Below are positions 26,306-35,503 of a stretch of 62,607 bases of DNA, piece after piece (position 1 is the stretch's first letter; every line of letters begins with the position of its first letter). A program made the position numbers and the translations under genes. Origin of the DNA: Ruminococcus sp. (GTDB lineage Bacteria > Bacillota > Clostridia > Oscillospirales > Ruminococcaceae); the NCBI GenBank assembly GCA_017521805.1, contig JAFXDK010000034.1:1-62607 (forward strand), in the 5' to 3' direction. Below the pieces are notes generated by a model. That model was given only the letters and a program-made list of their open reading frames with translations, searched no databases and was not told the origin of the DNA.

Positions 26306-27199
26306 TCATTTGAAATTTACAATGTATTTATTAAGCAGGAAAACGGGATTATATGAAAGCTTTGACTTTCTCAGTCCCTCAATTCCTAAATCTTCTTCGC
26401 GGTTGATATATGTGTAATTTTCTGTACAGGCTTTTACAAAGCTGTTGCATATGCCTGTATAGATACCGTCATAGCTTCTGTCAGCCTTTTCAATATGAAC
26501 GCAGAATGTGTTGGAATTCAGCCTTTCACCGATAGTGACAGCGGCAATTTTTCCGCCGATACGTATAATACCACCCTGTAATCCTAATTCTGTAAAGTTG
26601 TTGAAATAGGTATTTACAGCATACTGTTCGGCTATTGCGGAATGAGTTGTATTATCGTCGTATTTGTTATTGTAATCGGAAACGATAAAGCTTATACAGT
26701 CGTCAAAATCCTTTTCGGTAATCAGCGAAAACTCACTTTCAATACGGTTGAACTTAGCAAGGTGATTCCGTTTCTGGTGAAATTTTTTTCCTTTCATTTC
26801 CGCAAGGTCTGAACGAAGGTAGATATAATCCGAGCTGTCGCGGTCAAGTTCAGCGGTGAAGCTGTCGGGATAAAGCTGATTCAGCATCGCAATGGAGTGT
26901 TCCGTAACTCCGCATATCCGCAGGGGATGTCCCATACTGTTGCTGAAACCTTCCATTTCGGTTATAACATCTTTGTAATCGCCCTTGCCTGAGGAAAGTA
27001 TAAAAGTCGGTATACCGTCTTCACTTCCGAAAGAGCAGACAATGTAAAAATCCTTGTAAAAACAGATTCTTGAATCTGCAAGTCTGCACCATGCAAGATT
27101 ATTTGCAAAGGAATATTCACATCCCATAAAATTCGATTCCGCAAGAGCTTTATTGGCTTTTTCCTTGTCAGCAAGAGTAATCGGACGAAATTCAAGCAT
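26306..27199 (-). CDS. DUF2156 protein (GNAT-like, LPG-synthase C-terminal type)
   Basis: 297 residues. Starts MLEFRPITLADKEKANKAL and ends in the DUF2156 hallmark KKFHQKRNHLAKFNR plus INREEDLGIEGLRKSKLSY and PVFLLNKYIV. This is the soluble form of the double-GNAT domain that, fused to a flippase, makes lysyl-phosphatidylglycerol; stand-alone forms are of unknown acceptor. No membrane part. It overlaps the thyX stop by 8 bases, so it is cotranslated with thyX. Confidence 0.85.
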   Translation of the reverse strand: MLEFRPITLADKEKANKALAESNFMGCEYSFANNLAWCRLADSRICFYKDFYIVCSFGSEDGIPTFILSSGKGDYKDVITEMEGFSNSMGHPLRICGVTEHSIAMLNQLYPDSFTAELDRDSSDYIYLRSDLAEMKGKKFHQKRNHLAKFNRIESEFSLITEKDFDDCISFIVSDYNNKYDDNTTHSAIAEQYAVNTYFNNFTELGLQGGIIRIGGKIAAVTIGERLNSNTFCVHIEKADRSYDGIYTGICNSFVKACTENYTYINREEDLGIEGLRKSKLSYNPVFLLNKYIVNFK

Positions 27200-27974
27200 C
27201 TGCGGAATCCTTTATAAACTGCGCAAAATATGCCTTAACCTCAGTCGCCTTGCCGCAGGTCATTTTTCCCTCTGGGCACTTTCCGCTTGCTACGCAGGAG
27301 GGACCTGCATATTTAAAGATATTCGGAGCAGTCTGCAGGCATAATTTCAGCATTTCGTTGGCTACAGCGCGGATTTCCCACTGTGCACGATTACAGCAGC
27401 GGTGGTGGAAAAAGTTGAAAAGTGAGCGCACGTTCATAGTAACCACGATTTTTGTTTCACAGGCATTGGGGAGAATAAAACGCGCATCCTCGTTGGCAAG
27501 CTTTCTCGCCTTGGATTCAGCGGATTTTTCATCAAGTCCCTCTGCCATAAAACGATTTTTATGGGATTCAGTAAGCATATCGGCAATTTTGTCATAGCTG
27601 TCTGAAATCAGGCTTATAGTACGGTCAAATTCGGCTTTAGCCTCGGGATTGTTTTCAATCTCAGGGGGAGTAACAAACTCAAATCTGTTTTCATTGACGT
27701 ATCGCTGACTTTTCTGGGAATATGAGGCGATACGGTGACGTACAAGCTGGTGTGAGCAGGCACGGGATATACCCTCGATGCCAAAAGTAAAGCTTACGTG
27801 TTCCAGAACGCTTTCATGACCGATAGAAACAAGCATATCTATGAAATTTGCTGTTTTTTCATCAGTAAGTCCGTCGCGGAGAGAGCCGATATCGCTGCTT
27901 GAATAGCACAGCTTTGCGGCAGTTGCCACAATTTTTTCAGCGTCGGGAGTATATGCAAGAAGTGAAACATTCAT
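27192..27974 (-). CDS. thyX: Flavin-dependent thymidylate synthase
   Basis: 260 residues. The ThyX signature RHRIASYSQKSQRY (RHRxxSxxxxSxRY) is intact, preceded by SVLEHVSFTFGIEGISRACS (His of the flavin site) and followed by ANEDARFILPNACET. FAD-dependent methylation of dUMP from methylene-THF. Start at MNVSLL with AGAGGATT upstream; a frame extending 40 codons further upstream lacks a site. First gene of a six-gene minus-strand cluster that includes 5-FTHF cyclo-ligase. A 5' palindrome lies in its leader. Confidence 0.95.
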   Translation of the reverse strand: MNVSLLAYTPDAEKIVATAAKLCYSSSDIGSLRDGLTDEKTANFIDMLVSIGHESVLEHVSFTFGIEGISRACSHQLVRHRIASYSQKSQRYVNENRFEFVTPPEIENNPEAKAEFDRTISLISDSYDKIADMLTESHKNRFMAEGLDEKSAESKARKLANEDARFILPNACETKIVVTMNVRSLFNFFHHRCCNRAQWEIRAVANEMLKLCLQTAPNIFKYAGPSCVASGKCPEGKMTCGKATEVKAYFAQFIKDSADA

Positions 27975-28000
27975 AATAAATCCTCTGATGTTATAATTTA

Positions 28001-28013
28001 CAGGGAATCCCTG
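28001..28013 (-). promoter_or_regulatory. Palindrome CAGGGAATCCCTG in the thyX leader
   Basis: Perfect 5-bp arms with a 3-base centre, between the thyX promoter and its RBS. It could be an operator or a short RNA hairpin; nothing shows which. Confidence 0.4.
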
Positions 28014-28032
28014 TCTTTGAACATATATTATT

Positions 28033-28061
28033 ATTTTATCATTTTTTGGCTTTATAGTCAA
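28033..28061 (-). promoter_or_regulatory. Promoter of the thyX cluster
   Basis: Minus strand TTGACT (28061-28056), 17 bases, TAAAAT (28038-28033), 59 bases before the thyX ATG. Confidence 0.75.
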
Positions 28062-28163
28062 GAGAAAATCCTTAAAAAATCCGTATAAGGACAAGTTCCG
28101 TTAAAATGCACAGGAATTAAGCCGATTAACTAAAAAAAGTCGGGAGGCAAATTGCAAAAAATG

Positions 28164-28219
28164 TTGTAAAATACTGGGAAATATGATATAATAACTATGT
28201 ATGTTTATTGTACAGTAAT
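28164..28219 (+). promoter_or_regulatory. Promoter and near-palindrome ahead of the large helicase gene
   Basis: TTGTAA (28164-28169), 17 bases, TATAAT (28187-28192). Just past the predicted start of transcription is TTATTGTACAGTAA (28206-28219), a 14-base palindrome with one mismatched pair, suitable for a repressor site. Confidence 0.6.
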
Positions 28220-28231
28220 GTGAGGTGTTAT

Positions 28232-31200
28232 ATGAACAATCTGATTACAATAAGCTGTGAATCGGTAAAACAGATTAATTTTGCAATGCAGCAGAACTAC
28301 ATACCGATTTTCCGCAGCGTAACAATAAAGAATAACAGTTCTGAGGAACTGAAAAATATAAAAATCAAAATCAGATTTGAACCTGATTTTGCCATTGAAT
28401 ACGAATCTGCCCCCGTTGATATCCAAGGGAACGAAGCTGTTGAAATATCGCCTTTGAATATTATTCTCCGTCCCGAATATCTTTTCGGGTTGACAGAAAA
28501 ACTGATAGGTTGTATGATGATTGAAGCTGTATGCGAAAATGAAATCATCGCCAGTATTACGGATAACATTGAGCTTCTCGCCTATGACCAGTGGACAGGA
28601 CTTAATATACTTCCTGAGATGATAAGTGCCTTTGTAACGCCAAATCATCCTAAAATTGCTGAAATTATTTCCAAGGCATCGGAGTATCTGAAAAAATGGT
28701 GCGGAGATCCCTCATTTACAGGTTATCAGAGCCGCAGTTCAAACGTTGTGAAAATGCAGATGTGCGCCGTATATGCCGCATTGCAGACTGAAAATATAGC
28801 TTATGCAATGCCCCCTGCAAGCTATGAATCGGCACAGAGAGTACGTCTGCCAGATGCTGTACTTACAGGAAAAAGTGGCACTTGTCTTGACCTTGCAGTT
28901 CTGTATTGCGCCTGTCTTGAATATATCGGGCTGAATCCACTTCTTGTGCTAATGGACACCCACGCATTTGCAGGCTGTTGGCTTGAAGAAGAAAGCTTCC
29001 CCGATTGTCTGTGTTATGATAATACAGCTCTCACAAAGCGTGCTGCAAAAGGTATTGACACAATTTCAGTTGTGGAATGTACGGATTTTGTTGCTGGAAA
29101 ATCTGTTGATTTTGATAATGCAGAAGCTCACGGTATTTCAAAGCTTGGAGATACTGAAAAATTCGTATGTGCTGTTGATATAAAGCGTACAAGAATAAGC
29201 GGTATACGTCCTATTCCTGCCAGAGTTGCAGATTCGGGAACATTTAAAGCCGTTGACTACGGTACGCGGAAAAAATCCGAAATAACCTCAGCTCCAAATG
29301 AAATCTTACATAACGGGGGAATAATCACCGACAGCGGAAAGCATGAAAAACTCACAAAGCAGAAAATGTGGGAAAGAAATCTTCTTGACCTCAGCCTGAG
29401 AAACAGTCTGCTGAATTTCCGTATGAAATCCACAAGCGTAAGAATTATTACAACGGATTTAAGCCGTCTTGAAGATGAACTTTCGGGAGGGGAGGAATAC
29501 AGGCTTTATCCCGCTCCTGAGGATATGTTCAGCAATGTTGCTGACAGCCGACTTTTTGAGCTTGAAAATAACAGGGAACAGATTGCCGTAATTGCTGACG
29601 AGGAACTGAAAAATCGTCGTTTGCGTACATATCTTACAGCGGCAGAACTTGAAAAGAATATGTCAAAGCTGCGCAGACTTGCTAAAGTAAGCCTTGAAGA
29701 AAATGGAGCGAATACCATATATCTTGCGTTGGGATTCCTTGAATGGTACGAGACAGACAGAAGCGAAAAGCCGCGATATGCGCCGCTTATACTGCTTCCT
29801 GTGAATATTACGCGAAAGATTCAGGATAAGTCATACAGCATAAAGCTCCGTGACGAAGCTGTACAGATAAATATAACCCTCCTTGAAATGCTCCGACAGA
29901 ATTTCGGCATAGATATTCAGGGGTTGGGACAGCTTCCGGAAGATGAAAAGGGAGTAGATATTCCGCAGATTTTCAGTGTTGTACGGCATGCGGTTATGGC
30001 TAATTCCCGTTGGGATGTCAAGGAACTTGTGTTTATAGGGCAATTTTCATTCAGTCGATTTATCATGTGGAATGACATATGCAACCGTTCCGATGACCTT
30101 ATAAAAAACAAGGTTGTGGCAAGTCTTGTATCGGGCAAAAAGGAGTGGAGCGACAGCGATATATCAATAACTCCCAAAGAGCTTGATGAAAACGTCATGC
30201 CCTCGGAGCTTGCAGTGCCTTTATCTGCGGATTCCTCACAGCTTGGGGCGATTTATGCCGCAAATCAGGGGAAAAGCTTTGTGCTTCACGGACCTCCCGG
30301 AACTGGAAAATCCCAGACAATTACGAATATAATTGCAAATGCGCTGTATCACGACAAATCCGTGCTTTTTGTTGCGGAGAAAATGGCGGCTCTTGAAGTT
30401 GTACAGAAACGTCTTGAAAAACTTGGGCTTTCGCCATTTTGTCTTGAACTCCATTCAAATAAATCACGTAAAAGAGATGTGCTGAATCAGCTTGACAATG
30501 TGCTGAATATCGGGAAAAAAGCATCTCCCAATGAATACAGTGCAGAGGCTGAAAGAGTTGCGGCTCTCCGCCGTGAGCTCAATGAATCTGCAAAGGAAAT
30601 TCACAGTAAAAGAAGCTTCGGAATGTCGGTATATGAGGCAATTGTAAAATATGAAAAATATTCTGAATATGGCGGAAAGCTGAGCTTTACAAATGAATTT
30701 CTCAATTCCGTAAATGCGGAAATATATCAGAACTGTATTGAGGAACTTGAAAAGCTTGGGGCATCGGGAAAAGCTTTCGGAGATATTAGCGGAACCCCGT
30801 TGAAATGCTGTAGTCTCACAGAATATACTCCTGTTATGCGTGAGCAGCTTTCGGAAACGCTTTCACAGTTTATAACAGCAATTGAAAAAGTGGAGGGTGA
30901 AAAAACATATTTCAGCGATATTTCGGGAAAGGATAATATAAGCAGTGCTCAGCTGAAAGCCATTTCCGATATATCATCAGCTTCTCTTTCAGAGGGAGAT
31001 ATTATTGCTGATATCATCTGCGGTGAGGGCTGGGACAGAATCAAAGATACAGTAAAATTCCTTTTAAACGACGGACATGAGCAGAAAAAGCTGAAATCTG
31101 AAATTATGTCAGAGTTTGAGCCGACGGTGTTCAGCTATGACAGCGGAAATGCCATTGCTGAGTGGAAAACAGCGCAGAACAGCTGGGTAATTCCAAAGCT

Positions 31201-33391
31201 TATGAAAAGCGGCAAGCTTGTAAAATCACTGTGCGCTCATGCAAAATCAGCTGATACCATTACAAAGGAAAATTTTGCTGATTACTGTGAAAAACTGAAT
31301 AAATGCAAAACGCTTACAGAGACGGTAAATAATATTCCTGCGGCTGTTACTGAAATTTTCAGCAGTCATACAGGTTTGCTTATGGGTGAAAATACCGATT
31401 GGAACTCAGTTGAAAAAGCTGTGGAGATATCTGAAAATCTGAGAGCAATTATCAGCGGAAGCCTCTTTAATTCTGCTGAAAAACAGCGCATTTCACAGCG
31501 CATAACAGCAATGTTCGGCACATCTCAGCGTAAGTCTGAAAACAGAGCTAATGCTGAATCCTTTACGGAAAAATATTCCTTGTGCGAAAAAATTCTCAGT
31601 GAGCTGAAAGATAAATACTGTCTCGTTCCCGATAAGCTTATGGGTGAAAATCCTATTTCCGACACAATTGAACAGGTGCATAGTATCATATCTGCACTTC
31701 CTATGCTAAGGGAATGGACCGGTATTATGGCTATATGCCGCCGCCTTGAAGAATTAGGCACAAGCAATTCAGTAAAAGCTTATATGGAGGGAAGAATCGA
31801 ATCCGATAATCTTGCAAAAGCCTTTGAATGTGATATATGCCGCGGATTTGCAGTTAAAACTATATCTGAAAATCCTGTTCTTGCAGGATTTCAAGGAGCT
31901 GTATTTGAGGAGACAATCAGAAAATTCGGACAGATTCTTGATAATTTCCGCAGACTTACCGTTGAAGAACTTGTTGCAAAGCTTTCTGCAAAAATTCCCG
32001 ATTCTCAATCGGCAGATTCAGAACTTCTGCTGCTGAAAAAAGCCATAAAGAACGGCGGTAGAGGAATGTCAGTTCGCAGACTTTTCGACAACATACCCAC
32101 GCTTCTGCGGAAAATATGCCCCGTTATGCTTATGAGCCCCATATCTGTGGCGCAGTACATAGACCCCTCATATCCCAAGTTTGATTATGTAATATTTGAC
32201 GAGGCTTCACAGCTTCCCACCTGCGAGGCTGTAGGTGCGGTATCACGAGGGGAAAATGTTATTATATCCGGAGATCCGAAACAGCTTCCTCCCACCAGCT
32301 TTTTTTCCGCGTCCCATAGCGACGAGGAAAACATGGAAAACGAAGATCTGGAAAGTCTCCTTGATGACTGCCTTGCTTTGTCCATACCAAGTGAGCATCT
32401 GCTGTGGCATTACCGTTCACGGCATGAAAGCCTTATAGCGTACAGCAATGCGAAATATTACGGAAATAAACTATATACATTCCCGTCCGCAGATAATATG
32501 GTATCAAAAGTTACACGCATAGCTGTTGACGGATATTACGACAGAAGCAAGACGAGAACTAATAAAGCAGAGGCGCAGGCTGTTGTGGCTGAAATCGTTC
32601 GCCGCCTTAGAGATGAGGAACTCCGCAAGGAAAGTATCGGAGTTGTAACATTCAGTATGCCTCAGCAGAATCTCATAGATGATTTGCTTGCAGAGGCATA
32701 CAGAAACGAACCGCAGCTTGAAAAAATTGCGGACGAGCTTTATGAGCCGATAATCATAAAAAATCTTGAAAATGTTCAAGGTGACGAGCGAGACGTTATC
32801 ATGTTTTCTGTTGGGTATGGTCCCGACAAGGACGGAAAGCTTTCAATGAATTTTGGACCTCTTAACAGGGACGGCGGTTGGAGACGACTTAACGTAGCCA
32901 TTACCCGAGCAAGAAAACGTATGCTTGTATTTTCTGTCATTACTTCGGATATGATAAATCTGTCGGTTACTCGCTCCGAGGGTGTCGAGGGACTTAAAGG
33001 CTTCCTCAAATTTGCGGAGCAGGGCGGCGATATCGCCGTAAAGGCTGAAAATTCGAGAACAGCATCGGAGGGATTTGAAAAAATTGTAGCCGACGAGCTG
33101 AAAAAACGCGGATATATCGTTGATTGCTCTGTAGGACGTTCAGATTTCAAGGTTGATATCGCCATAGCGCATCCCACCGACAGCGGAAAATATATTCTTG
33201 GAATCTTCTGCGGTACAAAATCGGGATATGAACATACAACAGCCGAGGACAGATATATTTCACAGAAAAATGTTTTACAGGGACTTGGCTGGGAGACTAT
33301 GAATCTCCATATCCTTGACTGGCTTGACAACAAGGAAAAGGCTCTTGAACGCATAGAAAGCAGGATTTCGGAAATCCTTAATAAAACGTGA
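28232..33391 (+). CDS. Giant DUF4011 / SF1 helicase / Vsr-like nuclease-fold protein (Hhe-like)
   Basis: 1719 residues, start at ATG 28232 with GAGGTG. Order: beta-rich N-terminal domain (1-120); transglutaminase/protease-like domain with Cys218 (KSGTCLDLAVLYC), His244 (DTHAFAGCW) and Asp263; DUF4011 region (about 380-560; LLDLSLRNSLLNF); SF1 helicase with Walker A GPPGTGKS (about 687), a long helical insertion (about 780-1260), Walker B FDEASQLPT, GDPKQLPPT, and motifs V/VI (NVQGDERDVIMFS, LNVAITRARKRM); C-terminal restriction-endonuclease-like domain (1613-1719; GRSDFKVDIAI, VLQGLGWE). The layout resembles the single-gene Hhe defence candidate (DUF4011-helicase-Vsr). The nuclease core seems altered: the family's usual I-E-C-D-G block reads IFCGT. 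murT follows 13 bases downstream. Confidence 0.88.
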   Translation: MNNLITISCESVKQINFAMQQNYIPIFRSVTIKNNSSEELKNIKIKIRFEPDFAIEYESAPVDIQGNEAVEISPLNIILRPEYLFGLTEKLIGCMMIEAVCENEIIASITDNIELLAYDQWTGLNILPEMISAFVTPNHPKIAEIISKASEYLKKWCGDPSFTGYQSRSSNVVKMQMCAVYAALQTENIAYAMPPASYESAQRVRLPDAVLTGKSGTCLDLAVLYCACLEYIGLNPLLVLMDTHAFAGCWLEEESFPDCLCYDNTALTKRAAKGIDTISVVECTDFVAGKSVDFDNAEAHGISKLGDTEKFVCAVDIKRTRISGIRPIPARVADSGTFKAVDYGTRKKSEITSAPNEILHNGGIITDSGKHEKLTKQKMWERNLLDLSLRNSLLNFRMKSTSVRIITTDLSRLEDELSGGEEYRLYPAPEDMFSNVADSRLFELENNREQIAVIADEELKNRRLRTYLTAAELEKNMSKLRRLAKVSLEENGANTIYLALGFLEWYETDRSEKPRYAPLILLPVNITRKIQDKSYSIKLRDEAVQINITLLEMLRQNFGIDIQGLGQLPEDEKGVDIPQIFSVVRHAVMANSRWDVKELVFIGQFSFSRFIMWNDICNRSDDLIKNKVVASLVSGKKEWSDSDISITPKELDENVMPSELAVPLSADSSQLGAIYAANQGKSFVLHGPPGTGKSQTITNIIANALYHDKSVLFVAEKMAALEVVQKRLEKLGLSPFCLELHSNKSRKRDVLNQLDNVLNIGKKASPNEYSAEAERVAALRRELNESAKEIHSKRSFGMSVYEAIVKYEKYSEYGGKLSFTNEFLNSVNAEIYQNCIEELEKLGASGKAFGDISGTPLKCCSLTEYTPVMREQLSETLSQFITAIEKVEGEKTYFSDISGKDNISSAQLKAISDISSASLSEGDIIADIICGEGWDRIKDTVKFLLNDGHEQKKLKSEIMSEFEPTVFSYDSGNAIAEWKTAQNSWVIPKLMKSGKLVKSLCAHAKSADTITKENFADYCEKLNKCKTLTETVNNIPAAVTEIFSSHTGLLMGENTDWNSVEKAVEISENLRAIISGSLFNSAEKQRISQRITAMFGTSQRKSENRANAESFTEKYSLCEKILSELKDKYCLVPDKLMGENPISDTIEQVHSIISALPMLREWTGIMAICRRLEELGTSNSVKAYMEGRIESDNLAKAFECDICRGFAVKTISENPVLAGFQGAVFEETIRKFGQILDNFRRLTVEELVAKLSAKIPDSQSADSELLLLKKAIKNGGRGMSVRRLFDNIPTLLRKICPVMLMSPISVAQYIDPSYPKFDYVIFDEASQLPTCEAVGAVSRGENVIISGDPKQLPPTSFFSASHSDEENMENEDLESLLDDCLALSIPSEHLLWHYRSRHESLIAYSNAKYYGNKLYTFPSADNMVSKVTRIAVDGYYDRSKTRTNKAEAQAVVAEIVRRLRDEELRKESIGVVTFSMPQQNLIDDLLAEAYRNEPQLEKIADELYEPIIIKNLENVQGDERDVIMFSVGYGPDKDGKLSMNFGPLNRDGGWRRLNVAITRARKRMLVFSVITSDMINLSVTRSEGVEGLKGFLKFAEQGGDIAVKAENSRTASEGFEKIVADELKKRGYIVDCSVGRSDFKVDIAIAHPTDSGKYILGIFCGTKSGYEHTTAEDRYISQKNVLQGLGWETMNLHILDWLDNKEKALERIESRISEILNKT

Positions 33392-33404
33392 TAAGGAGAG
33401 AAAA

Positions 33405-34745
33405 TTGAACAGTATATTAATAATCATAGGAAAAATTATAGTAGCTGTACTGCGGCTTTTCAAACGCAATGCAGGTAATCTTCCCGGAATCGTGCTCTGG
33501 CATCTGACAAAGGGAAAATGCTGTAAGATGTTTAAAGTTGACTGTCCGATTATTGCAGTTACGGGAACAAACGGCAAGACATCTGTAACAAACTGTATTG
33601 CACAGCTTTTTGAGCAGAACGGCAAGAAGATAATCATAAACAAAGAGGGCAACAATCTTGATACAGGCATCTGCTCCCTTCTTCTCCGCCATTGCAATAT
33701 AAGCGGAAAGGTAGACGCCGATTATCTTATATTTGAAACAGATGAAAGTCATGTTCCCGTTGTGTATTCACAGCTGAAACTTGAAACTCTTGTGGTACTG
33801 AATTTCTTCCGCGACCAGCTTGACCGCAACGGCGAAATGGAAACGCTTATCCAGAAGATAAACGGCTTCTGCAAGACCTTTGAGGGAAATCTCGTACTCA
33901 ACGGTGATGACCCAAATACTGCCCGTCTTGGCAGAGCAAACGAGAAGAATAAGAATGTAAAATACTTCCACGCAAAACCCTATGCTTTTGCAACGGAGAG
34001 TATATTTGAGGCATCCGAGGGACGTTTCTGTCCATTCTGCGGTGAGTCTCTGGAATATGAGTATTACCAGTATTCCCACATTGGCAAATTCAGCTGTAAG
34101 AAATGCGGATTCGGCAATTACGAGCCATATATCACAGCAGAGAATATCGACCTTGAAAAATCCGTATTCACAGCCGACGGTCACAAGTATTCACCACAGC
34201 TGAACAGCATATACAATATCTACAACATGACCGCTGTTGCAGCGGCGGCAAAGCTTTATGATATCCCCGAAAATGTAACAGATAACGTAATCTCAAAATA
34301 CACTATAAACAACGGACGTATGGAAACCTTTATGCTTGGTGACAGAAAAGCAACGCTGAATCTTGCAAAAAATCCTGTGGGAGCAAATATGACGCTGCGA
34401 GTTATGAACGAAATGCAGACAGAAAAGGAATTGCTTTTTGTTCTCAATGATAATATTGCTGACGGTCTTGACGTATCGTGGATATGGGATATAAATTTCA
34501 GTGTATTTGACCGTGTTACAAGAGTTGTAACATCCGGCACAAGAGCTCATGATATAGCCGTAAGAATCAAATGTTCAGGATATCCTGCCGAGAATATAAC
34601 AGTTCGTCCTGACCTTGACGAAGCCGTTGCAGAGCTTGCAAAAACTGAGGGCAGAAAATTCGTAATAGCAAATTATACAGCAGTTCAGCCCACACGTTCA
34701 GCATTGAAGCGATACGCTGAGAAGCACGGAGGTAAAAATGAGTAA
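33405..34745 (+). CDS. murT: Lipid II isoglutaminyl synthase subunit MurT
   Basis: 446 residues, partner of GatD. Together they amidate the alpha-carboxyl of D-Glu in lipid II. Mur-ligase ATP loop VTGTNGKTS at 52-60, an inserted Cys4 zinc ribbon (Cys209, Cys212, Cys231, Cys234), Mur-ligase central domain (NGDDPNTARLG) and the C-terminal DUF1727 domain from about 310 (FVLNDNIADGLDVSWIWD). The start is a TTG at 33405, the only start codon at the right distance (6 bases) from AAGGAGA. It overlaps gatD by 8 bases. Confidence 0.94.
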   Translation: MNSILIIIGKIIVAVLRLFKRNAGNLPGIVLWHLTKGKCCKMFKVDCPIIAVTGTNGKTSVTNCIAQLFEQNGKKIIINKEGNNLDTGICSLLLRHCNISGKVDADYLIFETDESHVPVVYSQLKLETLVVLNFFRDQLDRNGEMETLIQKINGFCKTFEGNLVLNGDDPNTARLGRANEKNKNVKYFHAKPYAFATESIFEASEGRFCPFCGESLEYEYYQYSHIGKFSCKKCGFGNYEPYITAENIDLEKSVFTADGHKYSPQLNSIYNIYNMTAVAAAAKLYDIPENVTDNVISKYTINNGRMETFMLGDRKATLNLAKNPVGANMTLRVMNEMQTEKELLFVLNDNIADGLDVSWIWDINFSVFDRVTRVVTSGTRAHDIAVRIKCSGYPAENITVRPDLDEAVAELAKTEGRKFVIANYTAVQPTRSALKRYAEKHGGKNE

Positions 34746-35481
34746 GATAAAAATACTTCATATGTATGCAGATATGCTTGACCTTTACGGCGACAGCGGA
34801 AATATGGAAATAATTGCTTACCGCTGTAAAATGCGCGGAATCGAATGTGAAATTGACAAATATTCCATAGATTCCCCAATGCCTGATTTTTCTGCCTATG
34901 ATTTGATATATATTGGCGGCGGTGCTGACCTTGAACAACAGCACATTTCCGAGGATTTAGTAAAATGCAGAAACGGCATAGAGGCGGCATACAAAAACGG
35001 AACGTTTCTTTTTCTGATATGCGGCGGATATCAGCTTATGGGCAAGCATTACCGTGATGCAGACGGTGTGGATATTCCCGGACTTGCCCTGTTTGATTAC
35101 TACACAATAGCCGAGCCGAACCGCCGAAAGAGATGTATAGGCAACGTTGTAATACGTACTGAATTTACAGGAAAAACTGTGGATATTGTTGGATTTGAAA
35201 ATCATGGCGGACAAACCCATGATGTAAAAACTCCCCTTGGAGAAGTGTTGTACGGACACGGAAACCGCACAAAAAGCAGACACGAGGGATATTTTGAAAA
35301 AAACGTAATAGCTACGTATATGCATGGTCCATGCCTTGCAAAAAATCCGGAAATATCCGATTATATTATCGGATATTGCATAAACAGAAACAGCGATACA
35401 GTTGCACAACTCACCCCCCTTGACGACAAGCTTGAAAATGATTGCCGTCAGGTTATGATTGACAGACTTTTGAATAAATAA
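34738..35481 (+). CDS. gatD: Lipid II isoglutaminyl synthase, glutaminase subunit GatD
   Basis: 247 residues, class I (triad) glutamine amidotransferase of the CobB/CobQ-like type. Nucleophile Cys95 in LICGGYQLMG, the GGG oxyanion region YIGGGADLEQQ, HGGQTHD, and the catalytic His196 in YMHGPCLAKNPE. Supplies ammonia to MurT. The ATG overlaps the end of murT, as in most Gram-positive murT-gatD operons. 22 bases before the GH25 gene. Confidence 0.95.
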   Translation: MSKIKILHMYADMLDLYGDSGNMEIIAYRCKMRGIECEIDKYSIDSPMPDFSAYDLIYIGGGADLEQQHISEDLVKCRNGIEAAYKNGTFLFLICGGYQLMGKHYRDADGVDIPGLALFDYYTIAEPNRRKRCIGNVVIRTEFTGKTVDIVGFENHGGQTHDVKTPLGEVLYGHGNRTKSRHEGYFEKNVIATYMHGPCLAKNPEISDYIIGYCINRNSDTVAQLTPLDDKLENDCRQVMIDRLLNK

Positions 35482-35503
35482 GCATTTACAATTAAGGAGA
35501 ATT

